Shown piece after piece: positions 40,765 through 48,767 of a stretch of 59,979 nucleotides of DNA (position 1 is the stretch's first letter; each line of letters starts with the position of its first letter). The DNA is from CAMNAO01 sp045605145. Its GTDB lineage: Bacteria > Bacillota > Clostridia > Oscillospirales > Oscillospiraceae. Made by a program: the position numbers and the translations under genes. Location: assembly GCA_045605145.1 (NCBI GenBank), contig JAZUPH010000011.1, positions 1-59,979 on the forward strand, given 5' to 3'. Under the pieces are notes generated by a model, which was not told the origin of the DNA, did no database searches, and saw nothing but the letters and a program-made list of their open reading frames with translations.

Positions 40765-42876
40765 TCAGCGGATGTAGTCAAGACCGCTTTCAACCAGCAG
40801 GGCCGGAACACCGTCCACTGTGGTGAAGGTCACGCCGTAACCCAACAGATCCTCCATCGCCACCTGCTTGTCGGCGGGGCAGCCGGTCAGATACATCCAT
40901 GAAAAGTCAGGATCGTTCTTCAGCTTGGAAATGCTCTCGTCGTAGTCAAAGCTGAGATAGTAACCCTCCAGATCCTCAAAGCTGGAGGAGGTGTAGCTGC
41001 AGCCGTTGCCGTGCAATGCCAGCAGATAGTAGTGGCAGCCCGGCAGACCCGACAAGGTTCCGATACGGTTGTAGCTCAGATCCAGCCATGTATTGTTCTG
41101 GAAGCGGACCGATGAAAAAGAGTACAGGTCGGTCAACTCGTTATAGCTCAGGTCAAGATGCTTAAGATGGGTGAGATTTCTTATCCCGATCACATCCGTC
41201 AGCCCACAGCCGGAAAGGCTCAGATACTCCAGACCGGTAAGAGAGCTTATCATGCCAAGAGAACTCATGGGGATGCCGTCGAGGACCAGGTAGGTCATGT
41301 CGTCGCAGCCCTTGATCCACGCGATCTGCCCGGCAAGCTGGGTGTTCCCGCTCAGATCCAGCCATTCCAGGGTGGCGGCGCTCTTTTCCAGCCAGGTGAT
41401 ACTGCTCAGCGCGTTGCCGCCCAGATACACGGTTTCAAGGGTGGTAAAGTTGTTAAAGCCGTCAAAGGATGTGGCGCCGCAGCCGGTGAAGCTGATGCTC
41501 TGCATTTTTAGGGACATGAACTCAACAGTTACACTGCTGATGGGGCAGCGGTCAAAGCTCATGCTGCGCAGGGTGGTCAGCCCGGCGATAGGGGACAGGT
41601 CGGATACCTTACTGTCGCTGCCGTTTATCACGCTCAAAGCCTCGGCCGCAGCAAGCATGGAAATATCGGACACTCCGGTGGAGGAGAAATTAAGCTCGCA
41701 CAGATTGTCAAGGGGCAGGCCCTCAAGGCTGACCAGGTCAGGGTTGCTGCCAAGATAGGCATATCTCAAGTCGGAAAGGCCGGACAGCAGGCTGCAGTCG
41801 TCAAAGCCGGAGCCGATGACACACAGGCTGTAAAGCTCGCCCATGTCCGCAAGGAAGGAGAAATCGTCAATGCCGCTGCAGTTTTCCAGTCTCAGTGAGG
41901 TCACAGAATCCAGCTTCAGCGCCTCGGCGGCACCGGGCTCAAAACTGCAATTGTAGAAGTTCAGGGTGATCAGTTTCTTCATTCCGGACAGCTTTTTGGC
42001 CACGGAGCCGCTTATGCTGCTGTCGCGCAGGGTGACATAGCTGTCGTTTCGCTTTACAGTGACATCGTCGGTCAGCTTCAGCCTGTTGGCAAGGCTTAAA
42101 ACAACCACCAGCAGGATGACGGCAAGCAGGGATGCGCCCACGATGCCCAGGACTTTTTTGGTGTCGGTTTTCTTCTTCTGCCCATCGCCGTTTGCCGTCT
42201 TTATCTTTTTGGGCGGCTTGACTTTCTTTGCCGGCTGCTGCGGCGCGAAGGGGCCCGGCTGCTGCGCGAAGGGGCCCGGCTGCGGGGGATAGGCGGCCTG
42301 CTGCACGGGCGGTGCGGCGGCGAATGCCGCGGGTACCGGCTGCTGCACCGACTGGGGATACACCGGCTGGGGGTACACGGGCTGCTGATACACCGGCTGC
42401 ATTTCCGGGGCCGGAGCCGGCACTGGTGCGGGCGGTTTGGGCTTTTCACCCAGACAGGGCACCAGGTCGGGGCTGGAGAGGATCTTCTCTATAAAATCCT
42501 CGTCATTGGCATAGTTGTAGCGCAGAATGCACTGCTGTGCGGAAAGCTGCATCTCCATGCCCAGTGACATTTGGGTGGGTTCAAGAATTATGCCGAGAAA
42601 GGGCTTGTGCCTTGCCAGGGCGAAGGTGACCTCACGGCGGCAGTTTGCCGACGCGATGGAGTTGTTGGAGATGAAGGCCACCGTCACGGCGCAGCCGTCC
42701 AGATGGCGGGCAATATCCTCCGGCCATTCGCTGCCGGGGGCGATGCCGTCGTCGTACCACAGGCGGTAACCCTCCTGTGCCATTCGTTCCAGTATTTCCA
42801 GCACTTGAACGCTGTCTTTATGGGCGTAGCTTATGAATATGTATTTCTCTTTGCCTTCATATGCTTTGGGTTTCAT
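40765..42876 (-). CDS. TIR domain - transmembrane - leucine-rich repeat protein
   Basis: This 703-residue protein has three parts. Residues 10-140 are a TIR domain: KYIFISYAHKDS (11-22), YRLWYDDGI and the alpha-C motif NSIASANCRREVTFA, with Glu82 in the position of the catalytic NADase Glu. A Pro/Gln/Tyr linker (145-240) is followed by one helix (242-263). Residues 265-703 are leucine-rich repeats with about 22-residue periods, LxxLxLxxN/C-type (for example LKHLDLSYNELTDL, NNTWLDLSYNRIGTL). With a basic TM flank inside, the LRR faces out and the TIR faces the cytoplasm, like Toll-like receptors. It is last in a four-gene operon with cls. Ligand and product are unknown. Confidence 0.85.
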   Translation of the reverse strand: MKPKAYEGKEKYIFISYAHKDSVQVLEILERMAQEGYRLWYDDGIAPGSEWPEDIARHLDGCAVTVAFISNNSIASANCRREVTFALARHKPFLGIILEPTQMSLGMEMQLSAQQCILRYNYANDEDFIEKILSSPDLVPCLGEKPKPPAPVPAPAPEMQPVYQQPVYPQPVYPQSVQQPVPAAFAAAPPVQQAAYPPQPGPFAQQPGPFAPQQPAKKVKPPKKIKTANGDGQKKKTDTKKVLGIVGASLLAVILLVVVLSLANRLKLTDDVTVKRNDSYVTLRDSSISGSVAKKLSGMKKLITLNFYNCSFEPGAAEALKLDSVTSLRLENCSGIDDFSFLADMGELYSLCVIGSGFDDCSLLSGLSDLRYAYLGSNPDLVSLEGLPLDNLCELNFSSTGVSDISMLAAAEALSVINGSDSKVSDLSPIAGLTTLRSMSFDRCPISSVTVEFMSLKMQSISFTGCGATSFDGFNNFTTLETVYLGGNALSSITWLEKSAATLEWLDLSGNTQLAGQIAWIKGCDDMTYLVLDGIPMSSLGMISSLTGLEYLSLSGCGLTDVIGIRNLTHLKHLDLSYNELTDLYSFSSVRFQNNTWLDLSYNRIGTLSGLPGCHYYLLALHGNGCSYTSSSFEDLEGYYLSFDYDESISKLKNDPDFSWMYLTGCPADKQVAMEDLLGYGVTFTTVDGVPALLVESGLDYIR

Positions 42877-42939
42877 ATCGGCGTATGCTCCTCCTGTTCC
42901 TTCTGCGTTGTGAACTTGGGGTCCGGGGGTCGCGGTAGT

Positions 42940-44808
42940 TTATCGTTTTTCGTTGCAGGCGCGCATGAGCCTGGGCAGGGCGAGTACATTGTTTATGTCC
43001 ATGGACTTGTAATCCACGGTCTCGCCGGTCTCCTCCTTCTGCAGGGCAGAAAGCTCGTCCAGTGCGTCCCAATCCACAAGGCAGGCGTGCCGCCTTGCTT
43101 TCGTGTCCTTGGTAATGCGGATGCTGCTGCCGCCCTTTTGGGCGATCTCTTCCCGTCGCAGCTGCGCCCGCTGCCGCACTTCGTCAAAGCTCAGCGGCTC
43201 AAAGCCCATGGAATAGTGGAACGCGCACCAGCGCAGATGCTCCGTCCGCCCCATATTTTCCAGCAGTGCTGGAGGGGGATCCCAATCGCTGCCGAGCACA
43301 GTTTTTTCGTCAACCCCGCTCATCCGGACAAAGGCCGGGGCGAAATCGGCGGATGCGCGGCTGCTCATGCGGCTGAAGTAATCGCAGCGGCGCCAGTTTT
43401 CCTCACTGTCCAGCCCGTTTGCAGCGCTGTAGGTCTGGTTAAGCTCCTTTGCCATCTCGTCCTGCGCCAGATCGTACAGGATGCCGGCGCTGTAAAGGCT
43501 GTGATGCGCGGGCTTTTTGCCCCTGCGGAAAATCTGCAGTCCGCTGTGGCTGCACACGCAGGTGGCCACATTTTGCTCCATGCGGTGGAAATATTCCGTC
43601 AGTTCCTCGGCCAGCTCGTCATTCAGCTCATCGTTGCCGGTGCAGATGGCAAGATAGTTTATGCTGCCACCGTGCTGCGTCAAATAGTCGTACATTTCCC
43701 GGCTGCGCCCGTCTGCCTCAAAAAAGCTGACATCATAACGGCGGAGCATGGGTGCGCAGGCGGCGGCAAAATTGCCCATTGAGCGGCGGCAGTTTGGGTC
43801 AAACACTGCGGCAGAGAATTGCGCACCCTCAAACTGACCGTTTGTCACAAGGCTGCGCAGCACTTCCTGCCCGATGCGGCCGAAGCCCACTATCAGACAG
43901 TGCAGACCATCAAAGGCGCGCCCGTCTGTGTCGAAGGACACAACATCCCACGGTGGCGCGTGTTTTATCATCAGCCGGGCGGCCAGCTGCGCCTCATTTA
44001 CTACCGTCACATCGCCGTATCCGTAGCGGGCGGCGGAATTGAGCATGTCGTGCTCAAGGCTGCTTTCGTTGCCCAGCATGGTAAGGCTGGTCTGGTCGGG
44101 GTTTATGCCCACATCCTCCAGCGCGTCAAGAAAGCGCTGGGCATACTGCAGGTTCTTCCCCTGCTGCCTTTTTATCGCGTAAAGCCGCACCTTGCGTCCG
44201 CCGGGGCGGATGCCCAGGCTGCGGATCAGCCTCCTGTCAGGGGATGCGGCAGACGGATCGTTTCTTAAAAGGCTGCCCATTGCTACGGCGGCGCTTTCGC
44301 CGTCGCTCTTTCCCTCATCCACAAATACTACCGAAAGTCCTTTGCGGCCCATAAGCTGACTGCCGAAATTCAGCGCGTCCCGGCTGCTGCCGTAGATGAG
44401 TACAAGCTCACCCCTGCGTGCCAGCCACAGGCGCAGTTTTCTTAGCAGTCCCGAGCCCAGGGCGGCAACAGTTGCACTGGCCGTGGCATAGAAGGCCGCC
44501 AGATGCACAAACCAGAACACGCAAAGACCCAGCGCTGTGGAGAAGAAGGGCGAGCCGCTTACTGCGGAAAAGTTGTTTCGCCCGATGAACATACACATGG
44601 AATCCAGCCCGGCGCGTATCACCGCCAGCACCACATTCCCACTGGTGTAGGCGTGACCGTAGCAATAGCACAGCAGGCCGCCCACGCCTGTAATTGCCAT
44701 GGCGCACATGGTCAGCCGGGAAGTAGTCTTCGGCTTGGCGGCAAGATTGACTACCAGCGCGCAGACCAGTACCACGGTGTATAGTGTCACTGTTATAAAA
44801 GTACCCAT
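42940..44808 (-). CDS. Membrane protein with two TrkA-N-like Rossmann domains and a C-terminal RyR-like domain
   Basis: The 622-residue protein has about four N-terminal hydrophobic segments (3-24, 33-52, 57-74, 88-118). A first Rossmann-like domain starts at ELVLIYGSS (134-142). A second starts at LHCLIVGFGRIGQEV (302-316) with intact GxGxxG. The C-terminus (about 515-615) has the ryanodine-receptor-domain pattern, LLENMGRTEHLRWCAFHY and LVDWDALDEL. No potassium-channel selectivity filter is seen in the membrane part, so it is not evidently a channel. The TIR-LRR gene follows 63 bases later. RyR-like domains in bacteria have been suggested to bind nucleotide derivatives, so a role as receiver of a TIR-made signal is inference. 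Confidence 0.75.
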   Translation of the reverse strand: MGTFITVTLYTVVLVCALVVNLAAKPKTTSRLTMCAMAITGVGGLLCYCYGHAYTSGNVVLAVIRAGLDSMCMFIGRNNFSAVSGSPFFSTALGLCVFWFVHLAAFYATASATVAALGSGLLRKLRLWLARRGELVLIYGSSRDALNFGSQLMGRKGLSVVFVDEGKSDGESAAVAMGSLLRNDPSAASPDRRLIRSLGIRPGGRKVRLYAIKRQQGKNLQYAQRFLDALEDVGINPDQTSLTMLGNESSLEHDMLNSAARYGYGDVTVVNEAQLAARLMIKHAPPWDVVSFDTDGRAFDGLHCLIVGFGRIGQEVLRSLVTNGQFEGAQFSAAVFDPNCRRSMGNFAAACAPMLRRYDVSFFEADGRSREMYDYLTQHGGSINYLAICTGNDELNDELAEELTEYFHRMEQNVATCVCSHSGLQIFRRGKKPAHHSLYSAGILYDLAQDEMAKELNQTYSAANGLDSEENWRRCDYFSRMSSRASADFAPAFVRMSGVDEKTVLGSDWDPPPALLENMGRTEHLRWCAFHYSMGFEPLSFDEVRQRAQLRREEIAQKGGSSIRITKDTKARRHACLVDWDALDELSALQKEETGETVDYKSMDINNVLALPRLMRACNEKR

Positions 44809-44846
44809 ATCGGAACCTCACTTATCCGAATGTTGCTGTGCCCGGC

Positions 44847-45338
44847 TCAGCTTACGAAACCTGCCAGCTCCAGCATGAATTCCCGGCTGTGGGGTGCGCC
44901 CACGGTGATGGAGAAGCTGTACTCGCCCACGGTCCAGACCGCCACACTGTAGCTTCCTCCGCTGCCTTTGAGTGTGACCTCAACCTCACCCACGGAGAAC
45001 ACGGACACATCGTCATAGCTGCTGTAGTCGCCGCTTATATCATCAGCGGACAGAGCCTTGCGTATGCGTATCTCGTCCTCACTTTCGCCGTAGATCAGCT
45101 CTATAAGATAGCCCTTCATTACCCGGATCACGGGCGCACCGCTTTGGGACACACTCTCCGGTGCGGACATTTCGAAGCCCGCGCCCTCCTGGGCGCTCTC
45201 CATATCGTCGCACTGGGTAAAGGGGTTTGCAAGCTGCGTAGTATGGGTCGGGGGTTGGGGCTGTGCTTCGTCCCCGCCGCCGCAGGCGCAAAGCAGCAGC
45301 GCCGATACGCACACGAGAACAAAAATTCCTTTTTTCAT
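44847..45338 (-). CDS. Lipoprotein in the TIR-LRR operon
   Basis: The 163-residue protein starts MKKGIFVLVCVSAL and has the lipobox LLCAC, Cys at about position 19. The mature part is small and beta-rich, ending in a SYSVAVWTVGEYSFSI...LELAGFVS pattern reminiscent of DUF4367-type domains. It would sit on the outer face of the membrane, the same side as the LRR domain. It starts 11 bases after cls and precedes the RyR-domain gene by 38 bases. Function unknown. Confidence 0.75.
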   Translation of the reverse strand: MKKGIFVLVCVSALLLCACGGGDEAQPQPPTHTTQLANPFTQCDDMESAQEGAGFEMSAPESVSQSGAPVIRVMKGYLIELIYGESEDEIRIRKALSADDISGDYSSYDDVSVFSVGEVEVTLKGSGGSYSVAVWTVGEYSFSITVGAPHSREFMLELAGFVS

Positions 45339-45349
45339 AGTATTTCCTT

Positions 45350-46918
45350 TCAAAGCAGGGGCGCAAGAATCTTGAGAATAGGGCCCAGGATCTTCCACTT
45401 GAGCTTCTCCTCCCGTATGGTCTGGGGTGTGACCTGTTTGCACTGCTTCAGCGTGCTTTGGAAGTCCGCCTCAATATCCGCGATGCAGTTGGTGCCGTAC
45501 ATATATGTGGCGCACTCAAAGTGGTGGTACAGGCTGCGGTAATCAAGGTTGATGGTGCCCACCACGGCCTCCCGATCATCGCTTACAAAGCACTTGGCGT
45601 GAATAAAGCCGGGGGTGTACTCATAAATCTTCACGCCCGAGGCCAGAAGGGAGCTGTAATGGGTTTTTGCCAGGGCGTAGGGCGCAGCCTTGTCCGGTAT
45701 CCCCGGCAGAATAAGGCTTACATCCACTCCGCGTTCGGCAGCGAATTTCAGCGCCGTCTCCATCTCACCGTCCAGGATGAGATAGGGCGACATTATATGC
45801 ACATAGCGCCCCGCGCGGTTGAGAATGTCCATATACACCCGCTCACCTACCTTGTCGCTGTCAAAGGGACTGTCGGCGTAGGGTACAACGTATCCGGCGG
45901 CGCTGTCCACAGGGGGCACGGGCGTACTGATATACGGCTCATACAGGGCGTCCTTTTCGCCCAGATGCCACAGCTGCAGGAACATGAGGGTAAAGCTGCG
46001 TGCGGCGTCGCCCTCCAGCATTACGGCGGTGTCCTTCCAGTGGCCGAAGCGGGAGCCGACATTTATATATTCATCCGACAGGTTTATGCCGCCGTTAAAG
46101 GCCACTTTGCCGTCGATGACCAGTATTTTGCGGTGGTCGCGGTTATTGTAGTGGGTGGAGAAGAAGGGTGTCACCGGCGCGAAAGCATGGGCGCGGATGC
46201 CCAGCTTCTTCAAACGCTCGGGGTAGTCCCGCGTCAGATGGGAGTATTCACAGGTGCCGTCGTACATCACCCGCACATCCACGCCCGCGGCGGCCTTGCG
46301 TGCCAGGATTTCCAGCACCTGGCCCCACATATACCCCTCTTCAATTATGAAATACTCAATAAAGATAAATTGCTCCGCCTTTTCAAGCTGCAGCAAAAGC
46401 TCTTTAAACTTCTCTTCGCCGGTGGCAAAGTAGGTCACGGCGGTGCCGTTATATACCCGGTGGCAGCCGCTGCGCTGCAGATAGTGGGCAAGGGCTGCCG
46501 CTCCTGCGCACTCCCCCTTCAATCCGCTCATGGCGTTCTCCGATTGGGGGATCAGCTCTCTGGTGTTCTCCGTGGCCGCGTTAAGGCGGCGGCGCATGGC
46601 GCGGTAACCAATGTTGCTTCGTGAGTACCACAGCAGGAACGCACCGAAAACCGGTAGCACGGAGATGAGCACCAGCCAGGTGATCTTTGCCGTGGCGTCC
46701 ATGGGACTGTTAAACAGGTACAGTAGCATCAGCAGTGTGAATACGGACATGACCGCCACATAATGCGGCAGCACATCCTGGAACCAGTAAAAGGCACTGA
46801 ACAGCACGAAAAACTGAGCCAATACCATGATGCTCATAAGGCCTACGCGGCTGAAAATAGTGCGCAGCAAACCCTGCCGGCTCTTTTTCAGAAGCCTCAA
46901 TCCGGGATTATCGTTCAT
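45350..46918 (-). CDS. cls: Cardiolipin synthase
   Basis: The 522-residue protein (from ATG 46918; a GTG at 46942 is an alternative) has two N-terminal helices and two phospholipase-D HKD motifs: HYNNRDHRKILVIDGKVAFN and HAKCFVSDDREAVVGTINLD. It condenses phosphatidylglycerol into cardiolipin at the membrane. The length and motif spacing are normal. It is first in the operon with the lipoprotein, the RyR-domain protein and the TIR-LRR protein, which is unusual for a housekeeping lipid enzyme and hints at a membrane-directed role. Confidence 0.92.
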   Translation of the reverse strand: MNDNPGLRLLKKSRQGLLRTIFSRVGLMSIMVLAQFFVLFSAFYWFQDVLPHYVAVMSVFTLLMLLYLFNSPMDATAKITWLVLISVLPVFGAFLLWYSRSNIGYRAMRRRLNAATENTRELIPQSENAMSGLKGECAGAAALAHYLQRSGCHRVYNGTAVTYFATGEEKFKELLLQLEKAEQFIFIEYFIIEEGYMWGQVLEILARKAAAGVDVRVMYDGTCEYSHLTRDYPERLKKLGIRAHAFAPVTPFFSTHYNNRDHRKILVIDGKVAFNGGINLSDEYINVGSRFGHWKDTAVMLEGDAARSFTLMFLQLWHLGEKDALYEPYISTPVPPVDSAAGYVVPYADSPFDSDKVGERVYMDILNRAGRYVHIMSPYLILDGEMETALKFAAERGVDVSLILPGIPDKAAPYALAKTHYSSLLASGVKIYEYTPGFIHAKCFVSDDREAVVGTINLDYRSLYHHFECATYMYGTNCIADIEADFQSTLKQCKQVTPQTIREEKLKWKILGPILKILAPLL

Positions 46919-46988
46919 TCTTTCGTTAATCTTTATCACCAACCCTTTGGCCTGTCAAATACAGGCAGAAACAATTATCTAATATAAT

Positions 46989-47017
46989 ATATTATCACTT
47001 ATCCGCTTCGCTTACAA
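46989..47017 (-). promoter_or_regulatory. Promoter of the cls-lipoprotein-RyR-TIR operon
   Basis: Minus strand: TTGTAA (47012-47017), a 17-base spacer and TAATAT (46989-46994). It is about 45-70 bases upstream of the possible cls starts. Confidence 0.55.
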
Positions 47018-47041
47018 GGGGCGAGCCGGGATAATATACGG

Positions 47042-47070
47042 TCATGTCCGCGGAAAATGCCACATATAAT
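47042..47070 (+). promoter_or_regulatory. Candidate sporulation-sigma promoter of yabP
   Basis: TCATGTC (47042-47048), a 14-base spacer and CATATAAT (47063-47070). The -10 matches the sigma-E/K pattern CATAnnnT well and the -35 only partly. YabP belongs to the mother-cell programme in Bacillus, so this is consistent, but it is inference. Confidence 0.4.
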
Positions 47071-47100
47071 AAAGCAGCAAAACACTGCAGGAGGTGTGGC

Positions 47101-47382
47101 ATGGCACAGGAAAGCGGCCTTGCGCCGGGTAGCTACGGCCTGAAACTTGACGGGCGGGAACGGCTCAGCCTGAGCGGCGTGACCGATGTGGACAGCTTTG
47201 ACGAGGCCGGGGTGCAGCTTCGCACCCTGGGCGGCACGCTGCAGATACGGGGCGACAGTCTGCACATGGAGCGGCTGGATCTTGACCGGGGCGAGGTGAC
47301 CCTCACCGGGCGGATCGATGCCGCGGAATATACCGACGATTACGCAAGGCAGGGCGGGCTGCTCAGCCGCATCTTCCGCTGA
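47101..47382 (+). CDS. yabP: Sporulation protein YabP
   Basis: The 93-residue protein starts MAQESGLAPGSYGLKL with CAGGAGG upstream. It contains the YabP core RLSLSGVTDVDSFDE and GGTLQIRGDSLHMERLDLDRGEVTLTG. YabP is required for spore formation in Bacillus. It overlaps yabQ by one base (TGATG). An upstream in-frame reading is not supported by a ribosome binding site. Confidence 0.92.
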   Translation: MAQESGLAPGSYGLKLDGRERLSLSGVTDVDSFDEAGVQLRTLGGTLQIRGDSLHMERLDLDRGEVTLTGRIDAAEYTDDYARQGGLLSRIFR

Positions 47383-48044
47383 TGGAGATAGATGTTTATG
47401 ACCAGCTGCGCCAGATACTGTCTGCCCTTGCCGCCGGCGGCGTTATCGGACTGCTTTACGACCTGCTGTTCACACTGCGCCGAAGGCGGGGCCGTGTCGT
47501 AACGGCGGCGGCCGACATACTGCTGTGTGTGGGCGTATGGCTGGTGCTGTTTGCGCTGGGTATGTGGGCCGGGCGCGGACAGCAGCGGCTGTTCCTGAGT
47601 ATATTTGCCGCCCTGGGCAGCGCAGTGTATCTTCTCTTGCTGTCGCGGCTTGTGCGGTTGCTTCTTGCCTGCGTGGATGATGCCGCCCGCTGGCTTGCGC
47701 AACTACTGTCGCAACCTGTACGCGCGGCAGCGATAGGTGCAAAAAAAGTGCTAAAAAAACTTGCAATCGGGATGTATCGGATATATAATCATCATGTATC
47801 TTTATCAAAAGTGCGAAAACACCGTACTGAAACGGACGGCATCAAAGAAGGGGGAACAGCGCGTGAAGAACAGGCGTGTAAGTATGTTTACGGCGCTGGT
47901 CCTGTTGGTGCTGATCGGGTACATGGCGTACACGCTGGCGGGTCTTTACACGGACGTAAGCGCCGCGGGAGAGGCCAAAGAAGCACTGGAAGAGGACGTA
48001 CGCAATCGGACGGAGGAAAACGACCTTCTGCGCTACGCCGTTGA
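47382..48044 (+). CDS. yabQ: Sporulation protein YabQ
   Basis: The 220-residue protein begins MEIDVYDQLRQILSAL, with four to five hydrophobic segments in the first 120 residues typical of YabQ. Its last 60 residues are Arg/Gly-rich and lie in another frame over divIC (182 bases of overlap), so the tail is poorly conserved-looking. YabQ is a membrane protein needed for spore cortex formation. It is translationally coupled to yabP. Confidence 0.85.
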   Translation: MEIDVYDQLRQILSALAAGGVIGLLYDLLFTLRRRRGRVVTAAADILLCVGVWLVLFALGMWAGRGQQRLFLSIFAALGSAVYLLLLSRLVRLLLACVDDAARWLAQLLSQPVRAAAIGAKKVLKKLAIGMYRIYNHHVSLSKVRKHRTETDGIKEGGTAREEQACKYVYGAGPVGADRVHGVHAGGSLHGRKRRGRGQRSTGRGRTQSDGGKRPSALRR

Positions 48045-48141
48045 CCACAGCGATGAGGATGAGGTGATTGCCGACGCCGCCCGTGATAAGCTGGGGCTGG
48101 TGTTCCCCGATGAAACGGTCTTCACCACCGAGGATGATTGA
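47863..48141 (+). CDS. divIC: Septum formation initiator DivIC/FtsB family protein
   Basis: The 92-residue protein starts at a GTG (VKNRRVSM) with GGGGGAA upstream. It has a short cytoplasmic tail, one transmembrane helix (about 9-30), a coiled coil (EAKEALEEDVRNRTEENDLL) and the family's C-terminal AARDKLGLVFPDE. It helps assemble the division septum with FtsL and DivIB. Its start lies inside the yabQ reading frame. Confidence 0.87.
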   Translation: MKNRRVSMFTALVLLVLIGYMAYTLAGLYTDVSAAGEAKEALEEDVRNRTEENDLLRYAVDHSDEDEVIADAARDKLGLVFPDETVFTTEDD

Positions 48142-48191
48142 TTTGCTGCCGCGCGGCAGGATACGGACGGAGGAAAGGGACACTCTATTTT

Positions 48192-48662
48192 ATGGATTTT
48201 GAAGTGGGCAGCATCCTTGAGGGCAAGGTGACCGGCATCACCAAGTTCGGCGCGTTTGTTCAGCTTGCGCCGGGTAAATCCGGCCTTGTACATATTTCCG
48301 AGGTGGCCAACACCTATGTGAGCGACGTGAACGAATTTCTCACCGTCGGTCAGCAGGTGCAGGTGAAGGTCATCGGCATCGACCAGACAGGCCGCATCAA
48401 CCTGTCTGTCAAGCAGGTGCAGGCCGCGCCTGAACGCCCCGCGCGTGCTGAGGCCGCCCGGGTAAAGCGACCCGCTGCCGTTGACAATCCTCCACCCCAG
48501 ACCCGCAGCGTATCTGCACCCGTTCAGGGTGAAGTGCTCGCCCCGTCGAAAGACACCGCCTTTGAAGATAAGCTGAAAAAGTTCATGCAGGATGCCGACA
48601 GCAAAATGTCCGGTGTGCGCATATATTCCGACAATAAGCGTTCTTCCCGCAGACGCAAGTGA
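48192..48662 (+). CDS. yabR: S1 RNA-binding domain protein (YabR type)
   Basis: The 156-residue protein begins MDFEVGSILEGKVTGITKF. It has a single S1 domain (1-75; GAFVQLAPGKSGLVHISEVAN, VKVIGIDQTGRINLSVKQ) and a basic, Pro-rich tail ending in RRRK. It follows divIC in the order seen across Firmicutes and is thought to bind RNA or ribosomes. The ribosome binding site is spaced further than usual (GAGGAAAGGGA about 12 bases before the ATG). Confidence 0.9.
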   Translation: MDFEVGSILEGKVTGITKFGAFVQLAPGKSGLVHISEVANTYVSDVNEFLTVGQQVQVKVIGIDQTGRINLSVKQVQAAPERPARAEAARVKRPAAVDNPPPQTRSVSAPVQGEVLAPSKDTAFEDKLKKFMQDADSKMSGVRIYSDNKRSSRRRK

Positions 48663-48697
48663 CCGATTTGCCGCTGCGGAAATAATAAGAGAACCCG

Positions 48698-48719
48698 CCG
48701 TGCCGCCTTTGCGGCACGG
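48698..48719 (+). terminator. Hairpin after yabR
   Basis: CCGTGCCGC (48698-48706), CTTT, GCGGCACGG (48711-48719), then TTAAT. The T tract is weak. Confidence 0.5.
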
Positions 48720-48767
48720 TTAATCCATGAGTGAACATATTAATTAATTTTACAGGAGATAAATGAT

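Noticed and set aside
42940..44808. RyR/TrkA-N protein considered as a potassium channel
   Set aside because: No selectivity filter is seen between the hydrophobic segments; the GYG at about residue 263 lies in the soluble Rossmann part.
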